Positions 16,336 through 26,529 of a stretch of 64,000 bases of DNA are shown piece by piece; position 1 is the stretch's first letter, and every line of letters begins with the position of its first letter. Under the pieces are notes generated by a model. That model did no database searches. It had not been told where the DNA came from and saw nothing but the letters and a program-made list of their open reading frames with translations. The translations under genes were made by a program, and so were the position numbers. The stretch spans positions 1 to 64,000 of the forward strand of contig NZ_JACOIJ010000002.1 in the NCBI RefSeq assembly GCF_014692495.1. The letters are read 5' to 3'. Source of the DNA: Sphingobacterium litopenaei. GTDB lineage: Bacteria; Bacteroidota; Bacteroidia; Sphingobacteriales; Sphingobacteriaceae.

Positions 16336-16407
16336 TTGCAATAACAACTTCAATACTATAGATTTGCCTTCCGTTTGTTAAAAAATGTTAAACAAACGTT
16401 ATATTTA
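16336..16407 (+). promoter_or_regulatory. Candidate promoters of the first susC gene
   Basis: In the 441-base gap between trmD and susC, TTG (16336-16338), 20 bases, then TAGATTTG (16359-16366) fits the Bacteroidota -33/-7 pattern. A second candidate is GTTAAAAAATGT (16377-16388) followed by TATATTTA (16400-16407), the same arrangement as in front of the second susC. Either gives a leader of more than 100 bases before the ATG at 16545. I found no other structure in this gap. Confidence 0.55.
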
Positions 16408-16544
16408 CTAACGAATTATTTATTCTGAATTAATGAAGAGCATAAATATGCAATTCATTAATAGATAGTCGTCTACCGTCTATTTGCCTTTCTGGGTTGC
16501 ATGTGCAATTAATATGTAAAATTTTTAAAACAATTAATAAACAC

Positions 16545-19500
16545 ATGAAACAAAAGTTACTCAGTACTATGTTTGCGCTGGCTTGCCTTGCAAGTTCGAC
16601 GTATGCGCAAGATCGTCAAGTGAGTGGTAAAGTAACATCTAAGGATGGGGCACCAGTGAGTGGTGTATCTATTTCTGTAGTAGGTACTACTTTCGCAACA
16701 CAAACTGACGCTTCAGGTAGTTTTACCTTATCAGCGGCTCCGGGAGCTACTATCGTAGCTTCATCAATCGGTTACACAACTCAGCGTGTTATTCTTGGAA
16801 ACTCTACAGTTGTTTCTATCATTTTAGAATCTGAAGATACAGCTTTAGAAGAAGTGGTAGTTGTTGGTTACGGTAGCACTACAAAAGAAGCTTTCACAGG
16901 TTCTGCAAAAAGAATTGACGCAGCGAATATTGAAAAGAAAAATGTTTCAAATATTTCACAAGCCTTAACTGGTGAGGTTGCTGGTTTGCAAGTAACTACT
17001 TCATCGGGTCAGCCTGGTACTTCATCTACTATCCGTGTTCGTGGTTTTGGTTCTGTAAACGGTAGTAGAGATCCTCTTTACGTTGTTGATGGAGTTCCTT
17101 ACTCAGGAAATTTAACTTCTATCAACAATGCCGATATCGCAAACGTAACAGTATTGAAAGATGCGGCTGCAACAGCTATCTACGGTTCACGTGGTGCCAA
17201 TGGTGTTATCATCGTGACTACTAAAACAGGTCGTGGTAAAGATTCTTTCATTGAAGCTGATGTCAACTACGGTGTAAACATGTCTTTATTGCCACGTTAT
17301 GATGTTATTAAATCACCAGAAGAATATGTAGCATTAGGCTGGGAAGGTTTATATAACTACGCTCGTCTTTTGACTTCAGGAGGTAAACCAACATATACTA
17401 CAGAAGCGCAATATATCAATTACGCTAATCAAATGTTGTTTAGATCAAGTGGCGTTGGTTTGAGACCAGCTAACAATATTTGGGAAACTTCTGACGTTTC
17501 GCAAATGATCGATCCAGAGACACGTACTTTCAATTCTAATATTAAAAGAAGTTGGAATCCAGAAAACTGGGAAGATTATGCTTTCCAAAATTCTAATCGC
17601 CTAGATGCAAACGTGAAATTTGGTGGTTCTACAGAAAAATCTGATTACTTCACATCATTTGGTTATTTGAATGATAAAGGTTATTCAGTAAACTCAGATT
17701 TCGAGCGTTTCTCAGGTCGTTTGAATTTGAACCAAAAAATTACGCCTTGGTTGAATGCTGGCGTTAACTTAAACTACGCACGTACACAACGTAATAATAA
17801 TGGTCAATCTTCAGATTCAGGATCGATCTTCTGGTTTGTAGACAACATGCCATCTATCTACCCATTATTCAAACGTACTTCTACAGGTGAGATGATTGCG
17901 GATGATATTTTTGGTGGTTACCAATATGACTATGGTGATAGCAATGGTCGTCGTTTTGGTTCATTGACAAATGCGATTTCAGATGCTACATATGACATTA
18001 ACCGTCATAATAGAAATGAATTATCGGGCCGTGGTTACTTAAACTTCAATATCATTAAAGGGTTGACTTTCGAAAACACTTTAGGTATGGAGTACTATAA
18101 TAACGTATATACAGATAGAGGTAATAAATTCTATGGTTCTGCAGCTTCTCAAGGTGGTAGCTTATACCGTCAAACTACAGAGTTGAAGAACTTGAACTTG
18201 TTGAATTTATTACGTTATAAAACATCATTTGGTGGTGGTCACAACTTAGAGGCATTGGTTGCTCACGAGGTTACTGATTATGTATCAAGTGTTCAAACGG
18301 TATCAGGTTACAACTTGGTAGATAACGATATCTTAGAGTTCAACAACGTTGCCGTTTCTGATCCAGTTAAATCATACAAAAATGATTATACATTAGAATC
18401 GTTCTTTGGTCAAGTAAACTATGATTTCTCTCGTAAATATTACTTGTCAGGTACAGTACGTCGTGACGGTTCTTCTCGTTTCTTGAATGACAAATGGGGA
18501 ACTTTCGGATCTATCGGTGCTGGTTGGATTGTGTCTAACGAAGATTTCTTCGCGAATAACTCAACTATTCCTTATTTGAAATTAAAAGCTTCTTACGGAT
18601 TGTTGGGTGACCAAGCTGGTGTAGGTTACTACTCAGGATATGATTTGTACGATGTACAAAATGTAAATGACCAAGCTGCTACAATCTTCGAAACTAAAGG
18701 TAACCCAGATTTAACTTGGGAAACTTCAAAAATGTTCCAAGTTGGTGCTGAATTCGATTTAGGTAAATATGTATCTGCTTCAGTTGAATATTATGTGAAA
18801 AATACTTCAGACTTAATTTTCAACAAACGTTTTGGTACATCTACAGGTTTTGCTTTGATTAAAGTAAACGAAGGTAACTTAAGAAACCAAGGTTTAGAAT
18901 TTGATGTAACAGGTCATGTTTGGAAATCAGATAAAGGCTATTTTAATGTGAGCGTAAATGGTGAAACATTCACAAATAAAATCACTAAAATGCCTACTGA
19001 CCCAACTACAAATCTTCCAAAAGACATCGATGTTCAGTCTCCATATGCATGGGCTAAAGACAGATCTATCTTTGATTACTATATGCGTGACTTCGCTGGT
19101 GTAGATCCTTTGGATGGTGCTAGTACTTGGAAAGTATTCTATACTGATAATAATGGTAATGGTCAGTTTGATGCAGGTGAGCAAATTGCTTCATTGTCTC
19201 AGTTTGATAATGTAAATAACCTTGAAATTAAAGAAGGTGTTACAAAAACTTATGCTCAAGCTACTCAATACTACATAGGTAAAACATCTTTACCAAAATT
19301 AAGAGGTGCTTTCAACTTAAGTGCAGGATATGCAAACTTTGATTTAGCGGCTCAATTTGTTTACCGTATCGGTGGTTACGCTTATGACTATGCATATGCA
19401 GGTTTAATGGGTAATGGATATGTAGGTTCTAACAACTGGCATACAGATATGTTTAACAGATGGCAAAAAGAAGGAGACATCACTGATGTACCACGTATCT

Positions 19501-19787
19501 CTAACAACTCAAGTGCAGATCCAAGTGTAACTTCTTTGTCTTCACGTTTCTTGACTAAAGCTAACTACTTTGGTTTGAACAACGTGCGCTTAGGATATAC
19601 ATTCACACAAGCATTTGTTAAGAATGCAGGTATGAGCAACTTGAATGTTTGGGTATCTGGTGATAACTTATTCATGGCTACAGCTCGCAAAGGATTCAAC
19701 CCAGCAGCATCTGAAAATGGTAATACAAGTACTTATTCGTACTCTCCACTTTCTACGATTTCAGTTGGTTTACGCGCTAAATTTTAA
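16545..19787 (+). CDS. SusC/RagA-type TonB-dependent transporter (pair 1)
   Basis: Outer-membrane glycan or peptide transporter working with the SusD lipoprotein that follows. 1080 residues from the ATG at 16545; a TTG 16 codons upstream is open, but MKQKLLSTMFALACLASSTYAQ is the signal peptide shared by all three SusC proteins here. The carboxypeptidase-regulatory-like domain (about 25-100) ends at the TonB-box region ALEEVVVVGYG. The plug has the SusC hallmarks IRVRGFGSVNGSRDPLYVVDGVPYSG (quoted in two parts: IRVRGFGSVNGSRDPLYVVD and GVPYSG) and LKDAAATAIYGSRGANGVI, followed by a long barrel ending in VGLRAKF. Codon choice (mostly CGT for Arg, many AAC) differs from pairs 2 and 3 and suggests high expression. 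The substrate is unknown. Confidence 0.95.
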   Translation: MKQKLLSTMFALACLASSTYAQDRQVSGKVTSKDGAPVSGVSISVVGTTFATQTDASGSFTLSAAPGATIVASSIGYTTQRVILGNSTVVSIILESEDTALEEVVVVGYGSTTKEAFTGSAKRIDAANIEKKNVSNISQALTGEVAGLQVTTSSGQPGTSSTIRVRGFGSVNGSRDPLYVVDGVPYSGNLTSINNADIANVTVLKDAAATAIYGSRGANGVIIVTTKTGRGKDSFIEADVNYGVNMSLLPRYDVIKSPEEYVALGWEGLYNYARLLTSGGKPTYTTEAQYINYANQMLFRSSGVGLRPANNIWETSDVSQMIDPETRTFNSNIKRSWNPENWEDYAFQNSNRLDANVKFGGSTEKSDYFTSFGYLNDKGYSVNSDFERFSGRLNLNQKITPWLNAGVNLNYARTQRNNNGQSSDSGSIFWFVDNMPSIYPLFKRTSTGEMIADDIFGGYQYDYGDSNGRRFGSLTNAISDATYDINRHNRNELSGRGYLNFNIIKGLTFENTLGMEYYNNVYTDRGNKFYGSAASQGGSLYRQTTELKNLNLLNLLRYKTSFGGGHNLEALVAHEVTDYVSSVQTVSGYNLVDNDILEFNNVAVSDPVKSYKNDYTLESFFGQVNYDFSRKYYLSGTVRRDGSSRFLNDKWGTFGSIGAGWIVSNEDFFANNSTIPYLKLKASYGLLGDQAGVGYYSGYDLYDVQNVNDQAATIFETKGNPDLTWETSKMFQVGAEFDLGKYVSASVEYYVKNTSDLIFNKRFGTSTGFALIKVNEGNLRNQGLEFDVTGHVWKSDKGYFNVSVNGETFTNKITKMPTDPTTNLPKDIDVQSPYAWAKDRSIFDYYMRDFAGVDPLDGASTWKVFYTDNNGNGQFDAGEQIASLSQFDNVNNLEIKEGVTKTYAQATQYYIGKTSLPKLRGAFNLSAGYANFDLAAQFVYRIGGYAYDYAYAGLMGNGYVGSNNWHTDMFNRWQKEGDITDVPRISNNSSADPSVTSLSSRFLTKANYFGLNNVRLGYTFTQAFVKNAGMSNLNVWVSGDNLFMATARKGFNPAASENGNTSTYSYSPLSTISVGLRAKF

Positions 19788-19792
19788 TCACA

Positions 19793-21319
19793 ATGGCAAA
19801 AAATAAATTTATATATATGGCATTGGCTGCTGCTACAATTTCGTTCAGCAGCTGTGAAAAGGATTTTTTGGAAAAAACTCCTACAGAAAAATTAACTCCA
19901 CAGCAAACTAGTACGGAGTCATTGATCAAGGGTATGTATGCTCAAATGTACCAAACAGGTACTGGTGGTACTACTGGTCACGATGACTTTGGTCAAAAAG
20001 GTTATGATATTTACATGGACTTGTTGTCTGGTGATATGGCTTTGGAAGGTGTTAACTACGGTTGGTACGAAAACTTAGCTAACTTAACAGCTCCAGTAAA
20101 TTTCACAGCTAACCCTAACTATACGCCTTGGAGATATTATTATGCGTTGATTTTCTCAGCAAATAGTATTATCGACAAATTTGAAGGTGTGGCTCCGACA
20201 GCTAAAAGTGATCAATACGCTTTTGCTCAAGCTAAAGCTACTCGTGCAAACGCTTATTTTTATTTGTTGAACTTATATTCACCAGAATTATACGGTACAG
20301 GTTCTGAGAAAGTTATTCCTTTATTGACATCAACTTCACAAGTTAACCAACCGAAAGCAACTGCTAAAGAGATCTTTGATTTGATTACTTCGGATTTAAC
20401 TGAAGCCGTTGAATTATTAAATGGATTCTCGAGATCTACTAAAGGCGAAATCAACCAAGCTGTAGCTAAAGGCATGTTAGCCTATGCTTATGCGGCTCGT
20501 GGTACTCAAGAAGACTGGCAAAAAGTGGCTGACTTGACAAATCAAGTTATTACTTCAGGAGCTTATCCATTGACTACTTATTCTCAAGCTGCAGGTGTGT
20601 TGAGTATTGAGAAACCATCAGGTTCAGAAGGTTACTGGGAATGGGATTACAAAGTTTCTAACTCGGATGCAGGTTTCAATAATATTGAGACAGCAAGCTG
20701 GATGTGGGGTGCTGATATACAAGTGTCTACAGGTCTGGATTTAGTGTCATGGTGGGGACAAATGGACTTGTTTACGTACAGTTACACTTGGGCTGGTGAC
20801 CCTAAAGGAATTGATGCAGACTTATACGATGCTATCCGTCCTAATGACGTACGTAAAACGCAATTCTATGCAGAAGCGGACTATTTACCTCTAGGTAAAT
20901 TCTTCGCGCCAGATTTAATCATTGGCGGACAACGTACTATTACTACGGATTATATCTATATGCGTGTTGATGAATTGTATCTATTGAATGCAGAAGCGAA
21001 TGCACATTTAGGTCAAGAAGCTAAAGCTATAGCTTCATTGAAAGCTTTACTAGCGCAACGTTTCAAAAATGCTGCTGACTATGCATACATCAATACCTTG
21101 TCAGGTAAACAATTGTTAGATGAAATTTACTTACAAACTCGAATCGAGTTATGGGGTGAAGGTAAATCATACTTAGCAATGAAACGTAATAAGGCTACTG
21201 TTACTCGTGGAGCAAATCACTTGTTCTTCGAAGGTGAGCCTTACAAATACAATGCTGATGAATTAACTTTAGATATTCCACAAGCCGAAATCATCAACAA
21301 CCCTAATTTGAATAAATAG
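19793..21319 (+). CDS. SusD/RagB family substrate-binding lipoprotein (pair 1)
   Basis: Surface lipoprotein that lids the SusC channel and captures substrate. 508 residues; lipobox FSSC (Cys21) followed by EKDFLEKTPTEKLTP, a typical mature SusD start. TPR-like helical segments (RANAYFYLLNLYSPELYG) and the C-terminal SusD region (DYIYMRVDELYLLNAEANAH, TRIELWGEGKSYLAMKRNKA) are present. It starts 5 bases after the SusC stop, so the two are co-transcribed and probably translationally coupled. Arg codons are mostly CGT, like its partner. A strong terminator follows at 21350, directly against the group II intron. Confidence 0.95.
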   Translation: MAKNKFIYMALAAATISFSSCEKDFLEKTPTEKLTPQQTSTESLIKGMYAQMYQTGTGGTTGHDDFGQKGYDIYMDLLSGDMALEGVNYGWYENLANLTAPVNFTANPNYTPWRYYYALIFSANSIIDKFEGVAPTAKSDQYAFAQAKATRANAYFYLLNLYSPELYGTGSEKVIPLLTSTSQVNQPKATAKEIFDLITSDLTEAVELLNGFSRSTKGEINQAVAKGMLAYAYAARGTQEDWQKVADLTNQVITSGAYPLTTYSQAAGVLSIEKPSGSEGYWEWDYKVSNSDAGFNNIETASWMWGADIQVSTGLDLVSWWGQMDLFTYSYTWAGDPKGIDADLYDAIRPNDVRKTQFYAEADYLPLGKFFAPDLIIGGQRTITTDYIYMRVDELYLLNAEANAHLGQEAKAIASLKALLAQRFKNAADYAYINTLSGKQLLDEIYLQTRIELWGEGKSYLAMKRNKATVTRGANHLFFEGEPYKYNADELTLDIPQAEIINNPNLNK

Positions 21320-21349
21320 ATAGAAATATAAATTTATTTAATACTTAAT

Positions 21350-21381
21350 AAGCCCATGAGTTATTTACTCATGGGCTTTTT
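21350..21381 (+). terminator. Terminator of the first susCD pair, intron target
   Basis: A perfect 12-bp stem AAGCCCATGAGT / ACTCATGGGCTT (21350-21361 with 21367-21378), 5-base loop and five T's. The group II intron begins 3 bases after the T-run (21385). Confidence 0.95.
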
Positions 21382-21384
21382 GTT

Positions 21385-23282
21385 GTGCGCCCGGCATGGG
21401 CGATAACTCTAGGGTGCAAGTCCCGAACACGCCATTACAGTTGGAAGTGTTAGCCGAAGGCAAGGGTGTCCACCGTGAGGTGGAATCTGAAGGAAGCCTC
21501 AGGCAAATTCTCGGTCTGACGGACAGAAACTACATATAAGGCCTACGACGCTGGATGAGGTTGCAACACAAACTAAAGTCCTATACTGTACAGAAGCATC
21601 AAGGTAAATGTAGCAGACACATGAGATGAAAGTTATCGTTCTTACCCGGGGAAATCTCACAGACTTGTGGAAGTTTTTTTTCAGAAGCAAGGAGTAAAGC
21701 TAGCTGTGAGAAGTCAGCCGATTTCGTAGTACTTGCTTACGGCAAAGCAAGGAAGGAATGAACCTTAAGTTAGTGGGCAATACATGAAAATTACCTAATG
21801 AAGGACAGAATGCAGAAAATTGATAAGGTTTATCAACCTGGTCACAAAAGAATAGGGCGGAACCCGAATGCTATGTGGGAGGGCAGACTTTTATTGGGAT
21901 GATTGAAAAGAACCTCACCTATACAAACACAAAAGTAGATGGACTTTTAGAACAACTCCTTGACCGCCAGAACTTGAATGCTGCCTATTTACAAGTGGTT
22001 TGTAATCGTGGTGCTTGCGGTATCGATAAGATGGGCGTCGAATCCTTAGGGGATTATCTTAGAGAGCATAAGGAGAAACTTTTAGTATCCATCAAGCAGG
22101 AGAATTATTCTCCTTCTGCAGTAAGAGGAGTCGAAATTCCTAAAGACAATGGGTCAAAGCGAATGCTGGGCATCCCAACAGTAGTTGATCGGCTCATCCA
22201 GCAGGGCATTAGTCAAATCCTGACACCAATCTACGAACCTGAATTCAGTGACCACAGCTATGGTTTTCGTCCGGGTCGCAACGCGCATCAAGCGCTTCTC
22301 AAATGCAAGTCATACATTCAACAGGGGTATAATTATTCCGTAGACATGGACTTAGAGAAGTTCTTCGATACGGTGAATCACAGTAAACTGATTGAATTAT
22401 TATCACGCAGGATCAAAGATGGAAGACTGATCTCACTTATCCATCGATACTTGAGAGCAGGTGTAGAAATAAACGGAATGACTAAAGTAACTACAGAAGG
22501 TGTACCTCAAGGAGGCCCACTAAGCCCACTTTTGAGCAATATTATGCTTGATGAACTGGACAAAGAACTGGAATCTCGAGGACACAAATTTGTACGTTAC
22601 GCTGATGACCTTATGATACTTTGTCGTAGTAAACGGAGCTCCTCACGAGTGATGGAATCGATCACAAAATTTGTTGAAGGTAAGCTGAAGCTTAAAGTCA
22701 ACAAAGAGAAAAGTGTGGTTAGCCATGTATCCAAGATTAAATTTCTAGGCTACAGTTTCTACAATTACAGAGGGGAATCACGTTTAGGCATTCACCCTAA
22801 AAGTCTAGGGAAGATGAAAGCGAAGATTAAAGTATTAACCTGCCGTAGTTGGGGTTGGAGCGATGAACAGCGAATTCTCTACTTGAGGGAATACCTCACA
22901 GGCTGGATGCATTACTTTAAACTAGCGGACATGGGGACGAAACTGGGGCATCTGGATATGTATCGTCGTAGGTTACGTATGGTCAAATGGAAACAATGGA
23001 AACACAGCAAGTCTAAAATTAGGAACTTGGTACAACTAGGTGTAAGTAAATACAAGGCGTACGAATGGGCACATACAAGGAAAAGTTACTGGCACACAGC
23101 AAAAAGCTGGATACTGACAACAACCCTTTCCAACGACTATCTTAAACAACTGGGATACCCATCTTTACTGGCAGAATACAAGCGAGTTTGTGTTACAACT
23201 TAGGGAAGCGCCGTATACCGAACGGTACGTACGGTGCTGTGGAAGGTCGGAACGAGAATTAATCCCGTTCCTCCTATCCGAT
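21385..23282 (+). mobile_element. Group II intron, probably class IIC, behind a terminator
   Basis: A retroelement of about 1.9 kb. The 5' end GTGCGCCCGGCATGGGC is the group II start (consensus GTGYG), and the following bases (CTCTAGGGTGCAAGTCCCGAA) form the usual start of domain I. The reverse transcriptase is encoded in the domain IV position. After it, GCGCCGTATACCGAACGG with TACGTACGGTGCTG makes domain V, and GGAACG...CGTTCC with the bulged CCTATCCGAT tail makes domain VI, ending near 23282. Insertion directly behind a rho-independent terminator and the lack of an endonuclease domain are the known habits of class IIC introns. All parts look intact, so it may still be mobile. The 3' end is uncertain by a few bases. 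Confidence 0.92.
21899..23203 (+). CDS. ltrA: Group II intron reverse transcriptase/maturase
   Basis: The intron-encoded protein that helps splicing and reverse-transcribes the intron RNA into new DNA sites. 434 residues from the ATG at 21899; an in-frame GTG eight codons upstream is an alternative. RT blocks in order: NRGACGIDKMGVESLG, KDNGSKRMLGIPTVVDRLIQQ, DHSYGFRPGRNAHQAL, YSVDMDLEKFFDTVNH, EGVPQGGPLSPLLSNIMLDEL, the catalytic FVRYADDLMIL (about residues 230-240), and KEKSVVSHVSKIKFLGYSF. The thumb/maturase domain X follows (about 300-400). The protein ends without an HNH endonuclease domain, as in class IIC. No frameshift is seen. Confidence 0.96.
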   Translation: MIEKNLTYTNTKVDGLLEQLLDRQNLNAAYLQVVCNRGACGIDKMGVESLGDYLREHKEKLLVSIKQENYSPSAVRGVEIPKDNGSKRMLGIPTVVDRLIQQGISQILTPIYEPEFSDHSYGFRPGRNAHQALLKCKSYIQQGYNYSVDMDLEKFFDTVNHSKLIELLSRRIKDGRLISLIHRYLRAGVEINGMTKVTTEGVPQGGPLSPLLSNIMLDELDKELESRGHKFVRYADDLMILCRSKRSSSRVMESITKFVEGKLKLKVNKEKSVVSHVSKIKFLGYSFYNYRGESRLGIHPKSLGKMKAKIKVLTCRSWGWSDEQRILYLREYLTGWMHYFKLADMGTKLGHLDMYRRRLRMVKWKQWKHSKSKIRNLVQLGVSKYKAYEWAHTRKSYWHTAKSWILTTTLSNDYLKQLGYPSLLAEYKRVCVTT

Positions 23283-23553
23283 TGACTGTACTTGAAGTTG
23301 TGGGTTTGTTACAAAATAATTTTGAATGAATTTCTAATATTCAATACTTCCTCCTTTTTCCTGTTTTATTTGATAAGTAATTGGATTTTTTTTGTTGTAT
23401 TCAAGAAGGTAAAAATTCAACTTTTAAAAAAAAAATGGCAAAGTGTTAAAAAATGTAAAATATTTTTTTATATGTTTGTATAGTACCGTATCTAAATAAT
23501 GGATAATTCGTTGTATAACAACGCTAACAATTACTAATCAAAAACAAATATTT
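23283..23553 (+). promoter_or_regulatory. Intron/susC intergenic region with promoter of pair 2
   Basis: This stretch holds no gene; a 63-codon open frame in it is low-complexity. At 23445-23480 lies GTTAAAAAATGT, a T-rich spacer, and the -7 box TATGTTTG (23471-23478), giving a leader of about 70 bases to the ATG at 23554. The same 36-base layout recurs at 45439-45474. Confidence 0.6.
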
Positions 23554-26511
23554 ATGAAACAAAAGTTACTCAGTACTATGTTTGCAATGACATGTGTGAC
23601 AAGCTTGTCATTTGCGCAAACTCGAGAGGTGAGTGGTTTGGTTACTTCGTCAGATGGAACGCCAATTAGTGGAGCTTCTATTTCTATCGTAGGTACTAAT
23701 ACTGCTACTCAAACAGATGGCTCAGGTCGATTCAAAATTTCAGCGCCTGCTGGTGCAACTCTTAACGTATCGTTCATCGGATATGTATCTCAAAGAGTTT
23801 CAATAGGAAATTCCAGCAATTTAACCATTGCATTACAGCCTAATGATCAATCTCTTGACGAGGTAGTAGTTATCGGGTACGGATCTGGACGTTCTATTGG
23901 TAGTATTGTTGGGTCTAAAACTTCAATTACGGCTAAGGATATCGAAGGAAGACCAAACGCAAATGCTATAGAAGCATTACAAGGAAAGATACCAGGATTA
24001 AGTGTATTGACATCTAATGGTGAACCTTCTGCTACACAAAGCATTAGGCTGCATGGCTCAGGTTCTCTTGGAGCTAGTTCTACACCTTTATTTGTTGTTG
24101 ATGGTATTCCAACTGATGCTGGCGCTATTGTATCTACAAATCCTGACGATTGGGAAAGTATTACCGTATTGAAAGATGCTGCAGCAACTTCAATCTATGG
24201 TGCACGTGCGGCAAATGGTGTTGTATATTTCAAATCCAAACAAGGGAAAATTGGTGAGCGTGGTACTATTACTGCCCGAGTGCAAAAAGGGGTGAATGAT
24301 CTTGCCAGTAGAAAACATATCGAAGGCTTTATGACTACTCCAGAATTATTGTCATTCTGGGTAGAGACCGGCTATAGAACTCAAGCGCAGGTAGATGCCA
24401 TTGTTGAGCAGTGGGGTGACGACACTTTTGATTGGGGAAAATATTACTATCGTGAGAATACTGGTATTGGACAATATGATATAAATTTCTCTGGGGGATC
24501 TTCTAAGACTACTTACTTTATAAGTGGTTCTTATTATGATCAAGAAGGTGTTATGTATCGATCTGGTTATACTAGAGGAACTTTGCGTAGTAATTTAACA
24601 ACAAAGGTGAATGATTGGGTACGTCTAGGATTAAATTTAGCGGGTGATCAGGATAAGAGAGAAAGCAATGGGTGGGGATCAAACAATACTAACGGAGGTT
24701 TATCATTGCTAGCTCAACCTTTTTATTCAGCAATAGATGAGGATGGTAATGATTATTATGATATGGTTATACCAGGATTAGGTAGATACTCTCCAAAGTA
24801 TTTAGCAGATATGCAGCCAAGTGTTGGTACGAATCAGTCATTTAATCCTACCGCATTTTTAGAGGTAACACCTATAAAAGGGCTTACCTTGAAATCACAA
24901 GGAGGTATGGACTATTATAACTATAGATCTTCAGCATTACGTTATCCTTCTTATCTCGGAGCTGTCGGAAATGGTACAAACTCTCAATCTTGGTCTCAAG
25001 GAGTACAGCTTACTTTTACTAATACAGTAGATTATAGAACATTATTTGATGATATTCATGATTTCTCAATATTATTAGGTCAGGAATCTACAAAATATGT
25101 TAATGAAGGTTTTTCAGCATCAGGATCTGGATTGACGGATGATCGTTTATTATTATTGGGTAATACTGTTGCTGCAGGGCGGGGTGTCGGTTCAAGTAAA
25201 TCAGAATATGCTTATAACTCTTTCTTTGGAAGATTAGGGTATTCTTATGAAAGTAGATACTATTTAGATTTTACTTTAAGAAATGATGCCTCTTCTCGTT
25301 TTGGTAAGAATAACAGAAATGCTACATTCTGGGCTATAGGTGGTATGTGGGATGTTAAAAAAGAAAGTTTCCTTTCGGATGTTGACTGGTTGAATGAGCT
25401 TAGAATTAAGGCAAGTATCGGTACGCAAGGAAATAGTGCAATTGGTAATTATCAGGCTTTAGCTACTGTAGGATCAATTCAATATGATTCGCAACCTGCA
25501 TGGGGGGTAAGTAGTCCGGGAAATCCTAATTTAGCATGGGAAGAGCAAACAAAAACTACAGTTGGAGTTGCAGGTGCTTTGTTTAATCGTGTAAATTTCA
25601 ACGTAGAATTCTACAATAGAACGACTAAAAATATGTTAGTTTCTGTTCCATATCCTTACTCTTCGGGTTGGTCAGATATTACGTCAAATGTAGGATCATT
25701 GAAAAATACAGGGGTTGATTTAGAGCTTTCATTCAACGTATTTAAATCTCCAGATTACTATTTTACTCCGTTTATTAATTTAAATTATAACAAGCAAAAG
25801 ATTACAGAACTTTTCCAAGGTAAAGAATATTGGATTATCCCTAATACAGGTGTGAGTTGGGCAGTAGGGAAACCTGTTGAATTCTTCTATCCGATGCAGG
25901 CGGGTGTAAATCCAGAGACTGGATTGATGCAATGGTATGTTCCTGGAGAAGATATCACTAAAACAAATAATGACCCAAGCAATGTGACATCTACTTTTAA
26001 CGCTACAGCTTTGAATCAAAGTACAGGTCTTGAGCGTTATGCTCCATTTATTGGTGGTTTTGGTTTTGCATCAGGATATAAAGACATTTTCTTTGATATG
26101 GATTTTGTTTTCAATAAAGGAAAGTATATGATTAACAATGATATGTACTTTTTTGCGAATCCTTATAACTTCGCTGGATACAACCAATCTAAAGATGTGA
26201 TGGATTATTGGAAAAATCCAGGAGATGTGACAAAATACCCTAAGTATGGAAGGGTAAATCAATTTGACGATGGTTTGCTTGAAGATGCGTCTTTCTTACG
26301 TTTGAAAAATATTCGGGTAGGATATAATCTTCCAAAATCACTTTTATCAAAACAAAATTTCTTTAGAGGTGCAAGACTGTATTATGTAGGAAGAAACTTG
26401 TTCACATCAACCAAATATAGAGGACCCGATCCTGAAATTGACAGTAATTTAGGTTTGGGTGTAAATCCAAATACTAAACAGTCGTTATTTGGTATTGAAC
26501 TACAATTTTAA
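23554..26511 (+). CDS. SusC/RagA-type TonB-dependent transporter (pair 2)
   Basis: 985-residue outer-membrane transporter. The signal peptide MKQKLLSTMFAMTCVTSLSF, cut after FAQ, is nearly identical to that of pair 3. Domains: carboxypeptidase-regulatory-like (about 23-100), TonB-box region SLDEVVVIGYGSG, and plug with SIRLHGSGSLGASSTPLFVV, DGIPTD and LKDAAATSIYGARAANGVVYF. The barrel ends in LFGIELQF. It is about 95 residues shorter than the SusC of pair 1. Arg is often AGA and Asn AAT, so codon use follows the AT-rich background rather than a highly expressed pattern. The SusD partner starts 18 bases downstream. The substrate is unknown. Confidence 0.95.
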   Translation: MKQKLLSTMFAMTCVTSLSFAQTREVSGLVTSSDGTPISGASISIVGTNTATQTDGSGRFKISAPAGATLNVSFIGYVSQRVSIGNSSNLTIALQPNDQSLDEVVVIGYGSGRSIGSIVGSKTSITAKDIEGRPNANAIEALQGKIPGLSVLTSNGEPSATQSIRLHGSGSLGASSTPLFVVDGIPTDAGAIVSTNPDDWESITVLKDAAATSIYGARAANGVVYFKSKQGKIGERGTITARVQKGVNDLASRKHIEGFMTTPELLSFWVETGYRTQAQVDAIVEQWGDDTFDWGKYYYRENTGIGQYDINFSGGSSKTTYFISGSYYDQEGVMYRSGYTRGTLRSNLTTKVNDWVRLGLNLAGDQDKRESNGWGSNNTNGGLSLLAQPFYSAIDEDGNDYYDMVIPGLGRYSPKYLADMQPSVGTNQSFNPTAFLEVTPIKGLTLKSQGGMDYYNYRSSALRYPSYLGAVGNGTNSQSWSQGVQLTFTNTVDYRTLFDDIHDFSILLGQESTKYVNEGFSASGSGLTDDRLLLLGNTVAAGRGVGSSKSEYAYNSFFGRLGYSYESRYYLDFTLRNDASSRFGKNNRNATFWAIGGMWDVKKESFLSDVDWLNELRIKASIGTQGNSAIGNYQALATVGSIQYDSQPAWGVSSPGNPNLAWEEQTKTTVGVAGALFNRVNFNVEFYNRTTKNMLVSVPYPYSSGWSDITSNVGSLKNTGVDLELSFNVFKSPDYYFTPFINLNYNKQKITELFQGKEYWIIPNTGVSWAVGKPVEFFYPMQAGVNPETGLMQWYVPGEDITKTNNDPSNVTSTFNATALNQSTGLERYAPFIGGFGFASGYKDIFFDMDFVFNKGKYMINNDMYFFANPYNFAGYNQSKDVMDYWKNPGDVTKYPKYGRVNQFDDGLLEDASFLRLKNIRVGYNLPKSLLSKQNFFRGARLYYVGRNLFTSTKYRGPDPEIDSNLGLGVNPNTKQSLFGIELQF

Positions 26512-26529
26512 CATCTAAGAATTTTAATA

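Noticed and set aside
21899..23203. Reverse transcriptase as part of a retron or diversity-generating element
   Set aside because: No msr/msd-like structure and no variable-repeat/template-repeat pair; the flanking domain I start and domains V and VI identify a group II intron.
23292..23483. 63-codon frame between the intron and the second susC
   Set aside because: Low-complexity AT-rich sequence (Phe, Lys, Leu) across the promoter; not protein-like.
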